Assembly: GCA_003222835.1 (NCBI GenBank) | Contig: QHXE01000247.1 | Span: 1-9,051 of the forward strand | Direction of reading: 5' to 3' | Origin: Acidobacteriota bacterium | GTDB taxonomy: Bacteria > Acidobacteriota > Blastocatellia > Pyrinomonadales > Pyrinomonadaceae | DNA length: 9,051 nt | In this document: positions 1 to 7,505 of the stretch, one piece after another | How the letters are laid out: each line of letters begins with the position of its first letter | How positions within the stretch are numbered: the first letter of the stretch is position 1 | The notes under the pieces: model-generated | What the model saw: only the letters and a program-made list of their open reading frames with translations | Told to the model about the DNA's origin: nothing | The model's database searches: none | Made by a program: the position numbers and the translations under genes

Positions 1-297
1 GTGTGCTCAAGTGGCAGGTGACTTATCTCGCCCAAGAGGCCGGCAATCGTTCGTCGCTCAGATGGACTTCTTACCGACCGTAGCCGCTCGTCTAGATCCT
101 CGCCAAGCGGGTCGATACAATCGTCGCTATGGATTTCGCCGGACACGGTTTGATTGTAGCAAGAGACCGGAAAATCTTAGACATTAGAAGTCTTTCTCAC
201 TACATACGGCGGTCTTGTGTTTAAGATAACCTATTTGGTAAATCGATAATGTTCAAGCCCCTGAAGTGGTTAAGAAGCGCAAGCGCTAATGGCCATG

Positions 298-311
298 TTG
301 ACTTCTGTCAA
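298..311. promoter_or_regulatory. Palindrome TTGAC-N4-GTCAA, candidate operator
   Basis: The sequence TTGACTTCTGTCAA has perfect 5-bp inverted arms around a 4-bp spacer, about 80 bp before the adaptor start codon. The TTGA-N6-TCAA spacing matches the form of sites bound by CRP/FNR-superfamily regulators such as FixK. The left half, TTGACT, could also act as a -35 box, with weak -10-like matches downstream around 318-326. Binding by any particular regulator is inference; arms this short can also arise by chance. Confidence 0.3.
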
Positions 312-316
312 GGCTT

Positions 317-348
317 GTATTAGATAGAAGACGCGTATTAAATAGAAG
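317..348. repeat. 14-bp direct repeat pair upstream of the exporter operon
   Basis: GTATTAGATAGAAG (317-330) and GTATTAAATAGAAG (335-348) match at 13 of 14 positions and lie 18 bp apart start to start. They fall immediately downstream of the TTGAC palindrome and about 40 bp before the adaptor start codon. Each copy contains a TATTA core that could serve as a weak -10 element. The arrangement suggests a binding site for a regulator of the exporter genes, or a small local duplication. Confidence 0.4.
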
Positions 349-388
349 AGGGGCACACACTGTTTCTCTGACGCTCGCATCGAAATTC

Positions 389-1645
389 GTGGACAAACCT
401 ATAAAGAAGTCTTTCCGACGTGGCCGGCGGACGCGCATTTTTGTCTTGGCCGCTCTCGGACTTATCGCGATTTCAGTGATCACACTGGGAGTGTCCCGGC
501 TAAAACCGGCGGCGCCGAGTTTAGAGCGCGCTACCGCTTTGATCGAGACGGTGAAACGAGGGCCGATGCTGCGCGACGTGCATGGCACAGGGACGCTGGT
601 CGCAGAAGATATCAGGGTCATCGCTGCCTCAACCGCTGGACGCGTGGAACGCGTTTTAGTCCATCCGGGTACACCGGTAAATCCCAAGACGATTCTGGTC
701 GAACTAAGCAATCCTGAGTTACAGCAATCCGCGGTGGACACGGAATATCAACTGCGCGCCGCAGAGGCGGAGCAGAAGAATCTTAAGGTCCGTCTGGAGA
801 GTGACCGGATGACCCAGGAGGCAGCCGCCGCCACCGTGCGCGCCGAATATCAGCAGGCGAAGTTGCAACTGGACGCGGACGAAGAGTTAGCGAAACAGGG
901 CGTGCTTCCAGCCCTTAGCCTGAGTCTCTCTCGCGTGCGCACCGAAGATCTAGCCAATCGATACCAGATCGAGCAGAAGCGGCTCGAGGTGAGGAAGAGA
1001 TCTGAAGAAGCGCAACTCGCGGCGCAGCAGGCGCGCAATTCACAACTGCAAGCTTTGTTGAAACTCAAACAAGAGCAAGTTCAGAACCTGCGGGTAGCGG
1101 CCGGCACTAGCGGCGTGCTGCAACAGATGACCGCGGAGGAAGGCCAACAGGTTGTACCGGGAACGAATCTGGCGCGGGTGGTTGAGCCTCAACACCTTAA
1201 AGCGGAACTCAAGATTGCTGAGACGCAGGTCAAAGACATTCAGATTGGACAGAAAGCGCAGATCGATACCAGGAACGGCATTATCCCCGGACACGTTTCG
1301 CGTATGGATCCCGCGGCGCAGCAAGGGACTTTCACCGTTGACGTGGCTTTGGAGGGAGCGCTTCCCCCAGGCGCGGCGCCTGATTTGACGGTCGACGGCA
1401 CAGTTGAGTTGGAGCGACTGGACGACGTGATCTACATTAGCCGGCCAGCTTTTGGGCAGGCGCAGAGCACAATCAAGATGTTCAAGCTCGGCGATGATGG
1501 GCAAACCGCGGCGCGTGTTCAGGTGAAATTGGGCCGCAGTTCTGTCAGCGCCGTGGAAATTCTGGAGGGTTTGCAGCCCGGTGATCGAGTCATTATTTCC
1601 GACACTTCCTCGATGGATGCTTTTGACCACATCCGCTTGAATTGA
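389..1645 (+). CDS. Periplasmic adaptor subunit of ABC efflux pump (HlyD/MacA family)
   Basis: The 418-aa membrane-fusion protein would link an inner-membrane ABC transporter to an outer-membrane channel across the periplasm. A basic N-terminus (KKSFRRGRRTR) precedes a single membrane anchor at about residues 17-36. A half-lipoyl domain (about 73-107, including ASTAGRVERVLVHPGTPV) is followed by a long Ala/Gln/Glu/Leu-rich alpha-hairpin coiled coil (about 112-231), the second half-lipoyl segment (232-265, SGVLQQMTAEEGQQV), a beta-barrel (about 268-345) and a C-terminal membrane-proximal domain ending VEILEGLQPGDRVIISD. Length and domain order are normal for the family. The GTG start is chosen because it precedes the basic/anchor region; the frame is open upstream only to 302, with no ATG and no well-placed Shine-Dalgarno. 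The ABC ATPase follows after 35 bp, so the two are probably co-transcribed. The substrate cannot be read from sequence. Confidence 0.93.
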   Translation: MDKPIKKSFRRGRRTRIFVLAALGLIAISVITLGVSRLKPAAPSLERATALIETVKRGPMLRDVHGTGTLVAEDIRVIAASTAGRVERVLVHPGTPVNPKTILVELSNPELQQSAVDTEYQLRAAEAEQKNLKVRLESDRMTQEAAAATVRAEYQQAKLQLDADEELAKQGVLPALSLSLSRVRTEDLANRYQIEQKRLEVRKRSEEAQLAAQQARNSQLQALLKLKQEQVQNLRVAAGTSGVLQQMTAEEGQQVVPGTNLARVVEPQHLKAELKIAETQVKDIQIGQKAQIDTRNGIIPGHVSRMDPAAQQGTFTVDVALEGALPPGAAPDLTVDGTVELERLDDVIYISRPAFGQAQSTIKMFKLGDDGQTAARVQVKLGRSSVSAVEILEGLQPGDRVIISDTSSMDAFDHIRLN

Positions 1646-1680
1646 GAGAGTCGTAAGAAAAAATCTTTTAAGCGAATTTT

Positions 1681-2391
1681 ATGAGCACACCTACCTCGTC
1701 TTTAATCCGCATGGAAAGCGTGACCAAGGTTTTCTATACGGACGAAGTTGAAACGCACGCACTATCGTCAGTGGGTTTCGAGATTCATGCTGGAGAGTAT
1801 GTCTCCATCGCCGGGCCCTCGGGTTGTGGTAAATCGACGTTGCTTTCGATTCTGGGATTGCTCGACACGCCCACGGAAGGAGAGTACTGGCTCAACGGCG
1901 AATCGGTGGCCAACCTGCCGCTCGCGAAACGCGCGCGCATACGCAATCGCCAAGTTGGCTTCATCTTTCAGAGTTTCAATTTGGTGGGGGACTTAACCGT
2001 TTATGAAAACGTTGAGTTGCCGCTGACGTATCGTGGCACGGATCGAGCAGAGCGTAAGCAGCGAGTGGTTGAGTCGCTCGAAAAAGTGGGGATGGCGCAT
2101 CGAGCGAAACATCTTCCCGCCCAGTTATCCGGTGGACAACAGCAGCGCGTTGCGGTGGCCAGAGCCATCGCCGGCGAACCATCAATTCTGCTGGCGGATG
2201 AACCGACCGGCAATCTCGATTCAGTTAACGGCGAAGCTGTGATGAAACTTTTGCGCGAACTTCATCAGGCGGGCTCAACGATCTGCATGGTGACGCACGA
2301 TCAGCGTTACTCGGGCCAGGCCGGCAAAGAGATACATTTGTTCGATGGCCGCGTGGTGGAACAACCACCTCTGAATCCGGCGGCGGAATAG
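1681..2391 (+). CDS. ABC transporter ATP-binding protein (LolD/MacB-type)
   Basis: This 236-aa cytoplasmic ATPase would power the exporter. All nucleotide-binding motifs are intact: Walker [10 protein letters not shown] (45-53), Q-loop Q97 in FIFQSFNL, signature LSGGQ (149-153), Walker B ILLADE with catalytic E174, D-loop GNLD (177-180) and switch H206 in VTHD. The sequence around DEPTGNLDS and the length are typical of the LolD/MacB/FtsE group, which pairs with FtsX-type permeases and not with importer permeases. It starts at ATG 1681, 35 bp after the adaptor; no strong Shine-Dalgarno is visible. The expected permease partner is not directly downstream: an MFS gene (2471-3763) intervenes and the FtsX-type permease comes after it. 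Partnership with that permease is inference from family and gene order. Confidence 0.97.
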   Translation: MSTPTSSLIRMESVTKVFYTDEVETHALSSVGFEIHAGEYVSIAGPSGCGKSTLLSILGLLDTPTEGEYWLNGESVANLPLAKRARIRNRQVGFIFQSFNLVGDLTVYENVELPLTYRGTDRAERKQRVVESLEKVGMAHRAKHLPAQLSGGQQQRVAVARAIAGEPSILLADEPTGNLDSVNGEAVMKLLRELHQAGSTICMVTHDQRYSGQAGKEIHLFDGRVVEQPPLNPAAE

Positions 2392-2420
2392 CCGTGCGAC
2401 TCAGAACGCAGAAGACTCTC

Positions 2421-2477
2421 ATGTTTTTCACGCGACTTCTCGCGCTTCGAATTCTTGCTCAAAATCGATCATGGTAG
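2421..2477 (+). other. 18-codon micro-ORF, possible relic permease N-terminus or leader
   Basis: ATG 2421 to TAG 2475-2477 encodes MFFTRLLALRILAQNRSW. It begins 29 bp after the ATPase stop, the usual place for the permease gene of such an operon. Its stop overlaps the first codons of the MFS gene (ATGGTAG), so it could couple translation. The peptide resembles the short amphipathic pre-helix segment opening duplicated MacB/FtsX permeases (pattern as I recall it: LRxLxKNPGF before the first helix), which the downstream permease lacks. It may be a displaced N-terminus, a functional leader peptide, or chance. No clear Shine-Dalgarno is present. Confidence 0.3.
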
Positions 2478-3763
2478 CCACTACCTCAACGATCCGTTTG
2501 CTTGCCGGCCGCGCGCGTAACCTCTCGGCGTGGCAACCGCTGGCGCTCCGCGACTTCCGGCTGCTATTCATTGGTCAAGCCGTCTCGTTATTAGGCGATC
2601 AATTTTACCTGGTTGCTTTACCATGGTTGGTTCTGCAGTTGACCGGATCGGGACTCGCCCTGGGCACCATTCTGTTAGCCGCCACCGTGCCGCGCATGAT
2701 TTTTCTGCTGGTAGGAGGCGCCGCCAGCGACTGGCTTTCTCCGCACAAATTGATGGTAGCCTCGAATGGCTTGCGGAGCATCGTGTGCGCAATTCTAACC
2801 GTGTTGGTCTTCTTGAAAACGGTCAGTCTCTGGTACCTCTTCGTTTTAGCGGCTGCCTTTGGCACGTTGGACGCTTTTTTCTCACCGGCGATGAAAGCCT
2901 TTATTCCCGCGCTGCTTCATGAAGAAAAACTGATGGCGGGCAACGCTCTTTTGCAAGGCACTAATATGCTGACGAAGTTCATCGGACCTTCATTGGCAGG
3001 TTTGCTGGTAGCGGTTGCCGGAACCGGTTTCGCGTTCGGATTAGACACCGTGAGTTTTGTGTTCGTCACTGCGTGTCTGTTGGTGATGAAGACAAAGAAG
3101 CCGAGATCGGCCGGGGGAGAACTCGTATCAACAGGGTCGCCCAGCAGAGGCAAACTTCTGTCTTCGATTCGCGATGGACTGCGCTACACTCTGCACCAGC
3201 CGGCGATTCGATCCCTTATTATCATCATTGCCGTTATCGAGTTTTCATTTGCGGGACCGTTCACTGTCGGACTCGCATCGCTGGCCAACAGCAGATTTTC
3301 AGGTGGATCCAAAGCATTCGGAGTAATGCTTTCAACCCTCGGAGGTGGATTTCTTTTGGGTACGATGATCGCAGGAGCGTTCAAGAGATCGCGTCTAGGT
3401 TTCGCAACCTTTATAGGTGCGTTCGGCCTCGGCGTGGGCCTGGTCCTGCTCGGCTTCGCGCCGAATCTCGTTTGGGCGTGCGTATTGCTCGCCATTATGG
3501 CGGCGATTGGCGGATGCCTTCAGGTGCTTAATACTTACTGGTTCCAGACCCGGACAGATCCTCAGATGCTCGGTCGGGTCATGAGCGTAGCAATGCTGTG
3601 CGGTTTCGGACTCACGCCGTTGTCGTATGTGATTGCCGGCGCCCTGATCAAGGTGAGCCTCACCCTTATGTTTGCGGCCAACGGCGTGTTCCTACTGGCC
3701 GCGGCCGCGTTCTGCGTTTCAAGCCAACGACAAATCGACAGCCCCAGACCCGCTATTAGCTGA
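2471..3763 (+). CDS. MFS exporter, MFS_3/EntS-like (macrolide-efflux-type)
   Basis: The 430-aa inner-membrane major facilitator protein is predicted to have about 12 helices and to act as a proton-coupled drug or metabolite exporter. The N-terminal signature LRDFRLLFIGQAVSLLGDQ (about 26-44), the motif-A-like loop GGAASDWLSPHK (82-93, D87) and the block GTLDAFFSP...GNALLQ...GPSLAGLLVA are typical of the MFS_3 family (EntS and macrolide-efflux-like proteins). Motif A lacks its usual arginine after the aspartate. The ATG start overlaps the stop of a micro-ORF; there is no obvious Shine-Dalgarno. It sits between the ATPase and the permease of an ABC exporter, an unusual place for an MFS gene, with 79 bp before it. 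It is homologous to the convergent exporter at 6156-7367. The substrate is unknown. Confidence 0.93.
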   Translation: MVATTSTIRLLAGRARNLSAWQPLALRDFRLLFIGQAVSLLGDQFYLVALPWLVLQLTGSGLALGTILLAATVPRMIFLLVGGAASDWLSPHKLMVASNGLRSIVCAILTVLVFLKTVSLWYLFVLAAAFGTLDAFFSPAMKAFIPALLHEEKLMAGNALLQGTNMLTKFIGPSLAGLLVAVAGTGFAFGLDTVSFVFVTACLLVMKTKKPRSAGGELVSTGSPSRGKLLSSIRDGLRYTLHQPAIRSLIIIIAVIEFSFAGPFTVGLASLANSRFSGGSKAFGVMLSTLGGGFLLGTMIAGAFKRSRLGFATFIGAFGLGVGLVLLGFAPNLVWACVLLAIMAAIGGCLQVLNTYWFQTRTDPQMLGRVMSVAMLCGFGLTPLSYVIAGALIKVSLTLMFAANGVFLLAAAAFCVSSQRQIDSPRPAIS

Positions 3764-3778
3764 TCGGTTGTCATCTTT

Positions 3779-3783
3779 GGAGG
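3779..3783 (+). promoter_or_regulatory. GGAGG Shine-Dalgarno before permease, badly spaced
   Basis: GGAGG lies between the MFS stop (3761-3763) and the first usable start of the permease, GTG 3802, but 18 nt separate it from that codon instead of the usual 5-9. In the permease frame the better-spaced codons are GTT 3793 and CTG 3799. The same bases also read in frame as part of a relic of the family's KNPGF segment (R-I-P-A-V), so the GGAGG may be coincidental. Confidence 0.35.
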
Positions 3784-3801
3784 ATTCCAGCCGTTACCCT
3801 G

Positions 3802-6123
3802 GTGGCCGTACTGACGCTGGCGCTGGGAATCGGAGCGAACACGGCCATCTTCAGCGTCGTCAACTTTGTGCTGCTGCGTCCACTGGAATACGCGAACTCG
3901 GATCAATTGGTCATGATCTGGGAACGGAACATCAAGAAGGGCTTCACCGAATCGCCAACTTCGTTCGGTAACTTCATTGACTTCAGAGACGGCGCTAAGT
4001 CGGTCGACATCGCCTCGTTTACCGACACGAATTTCAATCTGACCGGCGGGGAACAACCGGAGCGAATAGCGGGCTTGCGTGTGTCCGCCAATCTTTTCTC
4101 CATGCTGGGCGTAAATCCTATGCGAGGTCGTTGGTTTGCTCCGCAAGAAGACAAGCCGGGGGCGGGGCGCGTTCTCATACTCGGCTACGGCCTTTGGCAG
4201 CGTAGTTTTGCCGGAAACTCAAATCTCGTAAATCAAACTGTTCAGCTTAACGGGCAAAGCTACACGGTGGTAGGTGTTATGCCTCCATCGTTCAAGTTTC
4301 CTCCCTCGTTTTCTGCCACGGTGGGTGCATTGGAGGAAACCGTGTCCAATGCCGATCTGTGGGTGCCCCTGACCACAGACGACGTGCCACTGGTGCGCGA
4401 CATTCGTAATTTGAAGATGATCGGCCGTTTGAAGCCGGGCGTCGCCGCGGAACAAGCGCAGGTCGAAATAAACGCGATTGCCAGCCGGCTCGACAAGGAA
4501 TACCCCGAGGTTAACGGCGGCATTGAATCGCATGTGATTCCATTGCACGAGCAAGTGACAGGAGACATTCGGCCCGCGCTTATTGTTTTGATGGCCGCAG
4601 TCAGTCTTGTCTTGCTGATAGCCTGCGCGAACGTAGCCAATCTGCTCCTGGCCAAAGCCACTAACCGGCAAAAGGAGATTGCCATTCGCACTGCCCTGGG
4701 AGCGAATCGACTCCGAATCCTGCGACAACTGCTTACGGAAAGCGTTGTGTTGGGAGTGCTCGGCGGTTTGCTTGGTCTAATCTTCGCGATCGTCGGCGCC
4801 AAGAGCTTGATCGCTTTCGTTACCGTCAGCATGCCTCGGTTGAAAGACTTCGGTTTCGATAGCAAGGTGTTGCTGTTTACCCTCGCCATATCCCTAATAA
4901 CCTCGCTGCTCTTCGGTTTGGCGCCGGCGATCGATGCCTCGAAGCCAAACCTGAACGAGGCCCTTAAGGAAGGAGGGAGAAGCTCCAGCGGAAGTTCCGC
5001 TCGTAATAAAATGCGCAGTGTCCTGGTAATCGCCGAAGTAGCGCTCGCCGTAGTGCTGGTAACAGCGTCGGGTTTGATGTTCCGAAGCTTCGTCCACCTG
5101 CAGCGCGTCAACCCCGGATTCAACCCAGAGAACGTGCTGACGCTTGAGATTGAACTGCCCGAAGCTACCTATCGTGCCGACCAACAGCAGAGAGTATTCC
5201 AGCAACAATTGCTGCAGAGAATTCGTGCCGTGCCCGGAGTTCGGTACGCAAGCACAGCAGACAATGTTCCGTTCAGCGGTAACGCTTTCAACTCCAGTTT
5301 TATGATCGAAGGACGACCGATTCCCGCAGTGACTGAAAGACCTCGAGCATTTTATCGCGTTATTAGCCCTGACTATTTTTCAACCATGGGCATACCCTTT
5401 GTTCGCGGCCATCAATTCACCGATCGCGACTCAGCCGACGCGCAGGGAGTGGCCATCATTAATGATGCCGCCGCGCGCAAATACTGGCCTGGAGAAGATC
5501 CCCTGGGGAAACGAGTCAAGCGTGGAAGGCCAGAGTCTAAAAATCCATGGCTAACGATCGTGGGGCTGGTCGGTTCCGCCAATCAGGCTTCACTGCGGGA
5601 AGAAACGCAACCTGAAATTTATGTCCCTTACCTGCAGAATACGAGTCGGACTCTTACGCTCGTTGCCCGCACTAATTCCGACCCCAGGATGCTTGCCGGG
5701 GCGATCCGGAAGGAGGTTTGGGCCGCCGATAAGGACTTACCGATGATTCTACTCACCGTCTTTGCGGGCCTCGCTTTGGTACTGGCAGCGATTGGCGTTT
5801 ATGGAGTGATGTCCTACTCCGTGACATTGCGCACGCGCGACATTGGCATTCGCATGGCGCTTGGCGCCACGCCGATCGACATCTTCAAGCAGGTCGTTGG
5901 TCAAGCTTTACTGTTGGCTTTGATCGGCCTCGGAGTCGGTATCGCACTGGCGATTCTCTCGACGAGAGTGATGAGCAGCTTGCTCTATGGAGTCAGTACC
6001 ATGGACCCTATGACTTTGGCCTCGACATCGTTGGCGTTGCTGGTCGTGGCGCTGCTGGCGGGTTACCTCCCGGCGCGCCGGGCTACAAAAGTGGATCCGA
6101 TAGTGACGCTCAGATACGAATAG
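3802..6123 (+). CDS. Two-module MacB/FtsX-type ABC permease (ADOP-like), N-terminally short
   Basis: The 773-aa inner-membrane permease has two consecutive MacB_PCD-FtsX modules. Helix 1 (about 3-25, LALGIGANTAIFSVVN) leads to a periplasmic domain (28-230) and helices 2-4 (about 258-284, 316-338, 356-377). After a Ser-rich linker (about 385-400), module 2 has a helix at about 407-428, a second periplasmic domain (430-640) and helices at about 649-674, 699-722 and 736-761, ending PARRATKVDPIVTLRYE. The ANVANLLLAKATNRQKEIAIRTALGA coupling region (written here in abbreviated form: ANVANLL...EIAIRTALGA) is repeated in module 2 as DIGIRMALGA. GTG 3802 is the only standard start; the frame is open back to 3760 and reads RIPAVTLV just upstream, matching the family's KNPGFTLV, so the normal N-terminus is missing. 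About 20-25 residues also appear absent at P647/M648. It probably partners the ATPase and adaptor upstream; whether it still works is uncertain. Confidence 0.9.
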   Translation: MAVLTLALGIGANTAIFSVVNFVLLRPLEYANSDQLVMIWERNIKKGFTESPTSFGNFIDFRDGAKSVDIASFTDTNFNLTGGEQPERIAGLRVSANLFSMLGVNPMRGRWFAPQEDKPGAGRVLILGYGLWQRSFAGNSNLVNQTVQLNGQSYTVVGVMPPSFKFPPSFSATVGALEETVSNADLWVPLTTDDVPLVRDIRNLKMIGRLKPGVAAEQAQVEINAIASRLDKEYPEVNGGIESHVIPLHEQVTGDIRPALIVLMAAVSLVLLIACANVANLLLAKATNRQKEIAIRTALGANRLRILRQLLTESVVLGVLGGLLGLIFAIVGAKSLIAFVTVSMPRLKDFGFDSKVLLFTLAISLITSLLFGLAPAIDASKPNLNEALKEGGRSSSGSSARNKMRSVLVIAEVALAVVLVTASGLMFRSFVHLQRVNPGFNPENVLTLEIELPEATYRADQQQRVFQQQLLQRIRAVPGVRYASTADNVPFSGNAFNSSFMIEGRPIPAVTERPRAFYRVISPDYFSTMGIPFVRGHQFTDRDSADAQGVAIINDAAARKYWPGEDPLGKRVKRGRPESKNPWLTIVGLVGSANQASLREETQPEIYVPYLQNTSRTLTLVARTNSDPRMLAGAIRKEVWAADKDLPMILLTVFAGLALVLAAIGVYGVMSYSVTLRTRDIGIRMALGATPIDIFKQVVGQALLLALIGLGVGIALAILSTRVMSSLLYGVSTMDPMTLASTSLALLVVALLAGYLPARRATKVDPIVTLRYE

Positions 6124-6155
6124 TCGGACTGTCGTGAGATTGGCGCCAGCATGGA

Positions 6156-7367
6156 TCAGTCGAGACCTTTGATCACAGGAGACGACAAGGCGAGGGTTGC
6201 CAGCACACTAGTGATGGCGCCGCCAATGACAAACACCAATGCTGATCCCAGGTGATCAGCCGCCCAACCTACCGCTGCGTAGCCAATCGGCATCAACGCG
6301 TAGGAGCCGAGATAGTCTATGCTGGAGACCCGTCCTAATATCTCGCGAGAGACACACTCTTGTAGTGTGTTCGTCCAGATTAGGGCAGAGCTCGTGAGTG
6401 CCGCACCTATGATAAAGGCCGCTATCCCGATTCCCGTGAATCCTATCGGCAGGCCAACAGTGATGGTCATAATTGCAGCTACAAGATACGCGCCGTAAAG
6501 CGTAGGCCCGCGGCGGCGAATCTTCGCAAAACGGCCCAACCAGACTGAGGCAACAACGGAACCTAAAGCAAGCGTGGAGTAAACAGCGCCCAATGAGCCA
6601 ACGCCACGATGCAGTACATCCTTAATTAGAAACGGCAAGGCAACGCTGATTGGACCACTCAGCATAATATTCCCGAGAGAGGCAACGCCGATCGTGATCC
6701 ACAGCCACGGCGAGGCAAACACCGCGTCAAACCCCTCTCGAAGATTCTTTATTGCGCTAGCCGACCGGCGAACATTCATGCTTGAAACAGACAGTCTCAG
6801 GAGTGGCAAAAGAGAAAAAGCGGAGATAAGAAACGAAAGACCATCGACTGCAAATACCATCGTGGTCCCGGCGAACGCAACAATGGACGCTCCTATCGCT
6901 GGGCCCACTACCTCAGTCAGTTGCTTGCTTAAGTTTGTCAATGAGTTTGCGCTCGGCAGCGATTCACTGGAGACGATTTCGGGCACCATCACGGTATAGG
7001 CTGGCTGAAAGAAGGCATTGACGGTGCCAAAGATTGCGCTGGCAATATACAGATGCCAAACTTGTAAGCTCCCCGAATAGGCGAGAAGCGTAACCATAAA
7101 CATGATTGCCGCGCGCGAGACGTCGGACAGCAACATCACCTTCGACCTTGAAAACCGGTCAATGGCGATACCCCCAAGCAGGAGGAATAACAGCATCGGC
7201 ACGTACGAAAAAATTAGCATCGTTGCCACTGCGGCAGCCGAGCCTGTTTTCTGCAGCACCCACCAAACGAGCGCAACTCTATAAACGCTGTCACCGAGAC
7301 GGGATAGCGTCTGTCCGCACCACAGCAATAAAAACAAACGATTGCGAAGTGACTGGAGTAAGCTCAT
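6156..7367 (-). CDS. MFS exporter, MFS_3/EntS-like, convergent with the permease
   Basis: The 403-aa protein is predicted to span the inner membrane about 12 times and to export small molecules. It opens with LRNRLFLLLWCGQTLSRLGD (7-26), has a complete motif-A-like loop GGIAIDRFSRSK (65-76, D70 R71), and shares the block FGTVNAFFQP...ANSL...VVGPAIGASIVAFAGT with the exporter at 2471-3763, so the two are clearly homologous but diverged. The ATG start fits the family N-terminus; a GGGAG lies about 17 nt upstream on the minus strand, too far to be convincing. Its 3' end is 32 bp from the permease stop with no clear terminator between them; only a TGGCGCCA palindrome (6141-6148) lies in the gap. 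Its promoter should lie in the repeat-rich gap beginning at 7368. Confidence 0.93.
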   Translation of the reverse strand: MSLLQSLRNRLFLLLWCGQTLSRLGDSVYRVALVWWVLQKTGSAAAVATMLIFSYVPMLLFLLLGGIAIDRFSRSKVMLLSDVSRAAIMFMVTLLAYSGSLQVWHLYIASAIFGTVNAFFQPAYTVMVPEIVSSESLPSANSLTNLSKQLTEVVGPAIGASIVAFAGTTMVFAVDGLSFLISAFSLLPLLRLSVSSMNVRRSASAIKNLREGFDAVFASPWLWITIGVASLGNIMLSGPISVALPFLIKDVLHRGVGSLGAVYSTLALGSVVASVWLGRFAKIRRRGPTLYGAYLVAAIMTITVGLPIGFTGIGIAAFIIGAALTSSALIWTNTLQECVSREILGRVSSIDYLGSYALMPIGYAAVGWAADHLGSALVFVIGGAITSVLATLALSSPVIKGLD

Positions 7368-7451
7368 GAATTGAGGTTGTCCGTCTCCCTTCCGTCGTAA
7401 TAGTCTACGCAGCCGGAACTCGCCGCGCCAGTATCTTCTGCGAACATAGGC

Positions 7452-7468
7452 AATGATCGCAGATCATT
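7452..7468. promoter_or_regulatory. Palindrome AATGATC-GCA-GATCATT, candidate operator
   Basis: The 7-bp arms are perfect around a 3-bp centre, 85-101 bp upstream of the minus-strand MFS start codon. The size and position suit a dimeric transcription-factor site controlling that exporter. No regulator gene is adjacent in the window, so the assignment is inference. Confidence 0.35.
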
Positions 7469-7505
7469 CAGCGACCCCTGACTTTTGAGGCAAAGCCTGA
7501 TCCTT

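Larger units (their letters stand above)
1..388. other. Unassigned upstream region, no convincing gene
   Basis: Two plus-strand frames are open from the left edge: one ends at a TAG at 185-187 (61 codons, arginine-rich) and one at a TAG at 81-83 (26 codons). Either could be the tail of a gene that begins outside the window, but neither peptide has a family signature I recognise. A 31-codon ATG ORF at 129-224 is equally unsupported. From about 170 onward the sequence is more AT-rich and repeat-bearing, as expected for a promoter region serving the adaptor gene. Short palindromes include AGCGC-AA-GCGCT (276-287) and ATGGCCAT (289-296), in addition to the separately listed sites. Confidence 0.4.

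Noticed and set aside
129..224. 31-codon ATG ORF in the left flank
   Set aside because: There is no ribosome-binding site, no hydrophobic or other feature, and the length is expected by chance.
215..250. Possible promoter with GATAAT at 245-250
   Set aside because: The upstream -35 candidates are weak (TTAAGA at 18 bp) or badly spaced (TTGTGT at 24 bp).
1040..1630. Minus-strand open frame of 196 codons within the adaptor gene
   Set aside because: It is a shadow of the adaptor coding frame, with no domain or start signal.
3562..4146. Minus-strand open frame of 194 codons across the MFS-permease junction
   Set aside because: It overlaps two strong plus-strand genes and has no recognisable motif.
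4260..5123. Minus-strand open frame of 287 codons antisense to the permease
   Set aside because: It lies wholly inside a well-supported gene, its translation is Ser/Arg/Thr-rich with no domain, and long antisense frames arise from the codon bias of the sense gene.
6121..6160. Possible bidirectional terminator between the permease and the convergent MFS gene
   Set aside because: Only TGGCGCCA and a widely separated GACTG/CAGTC pair are present; there is no stable stem with a T-run on either strand.
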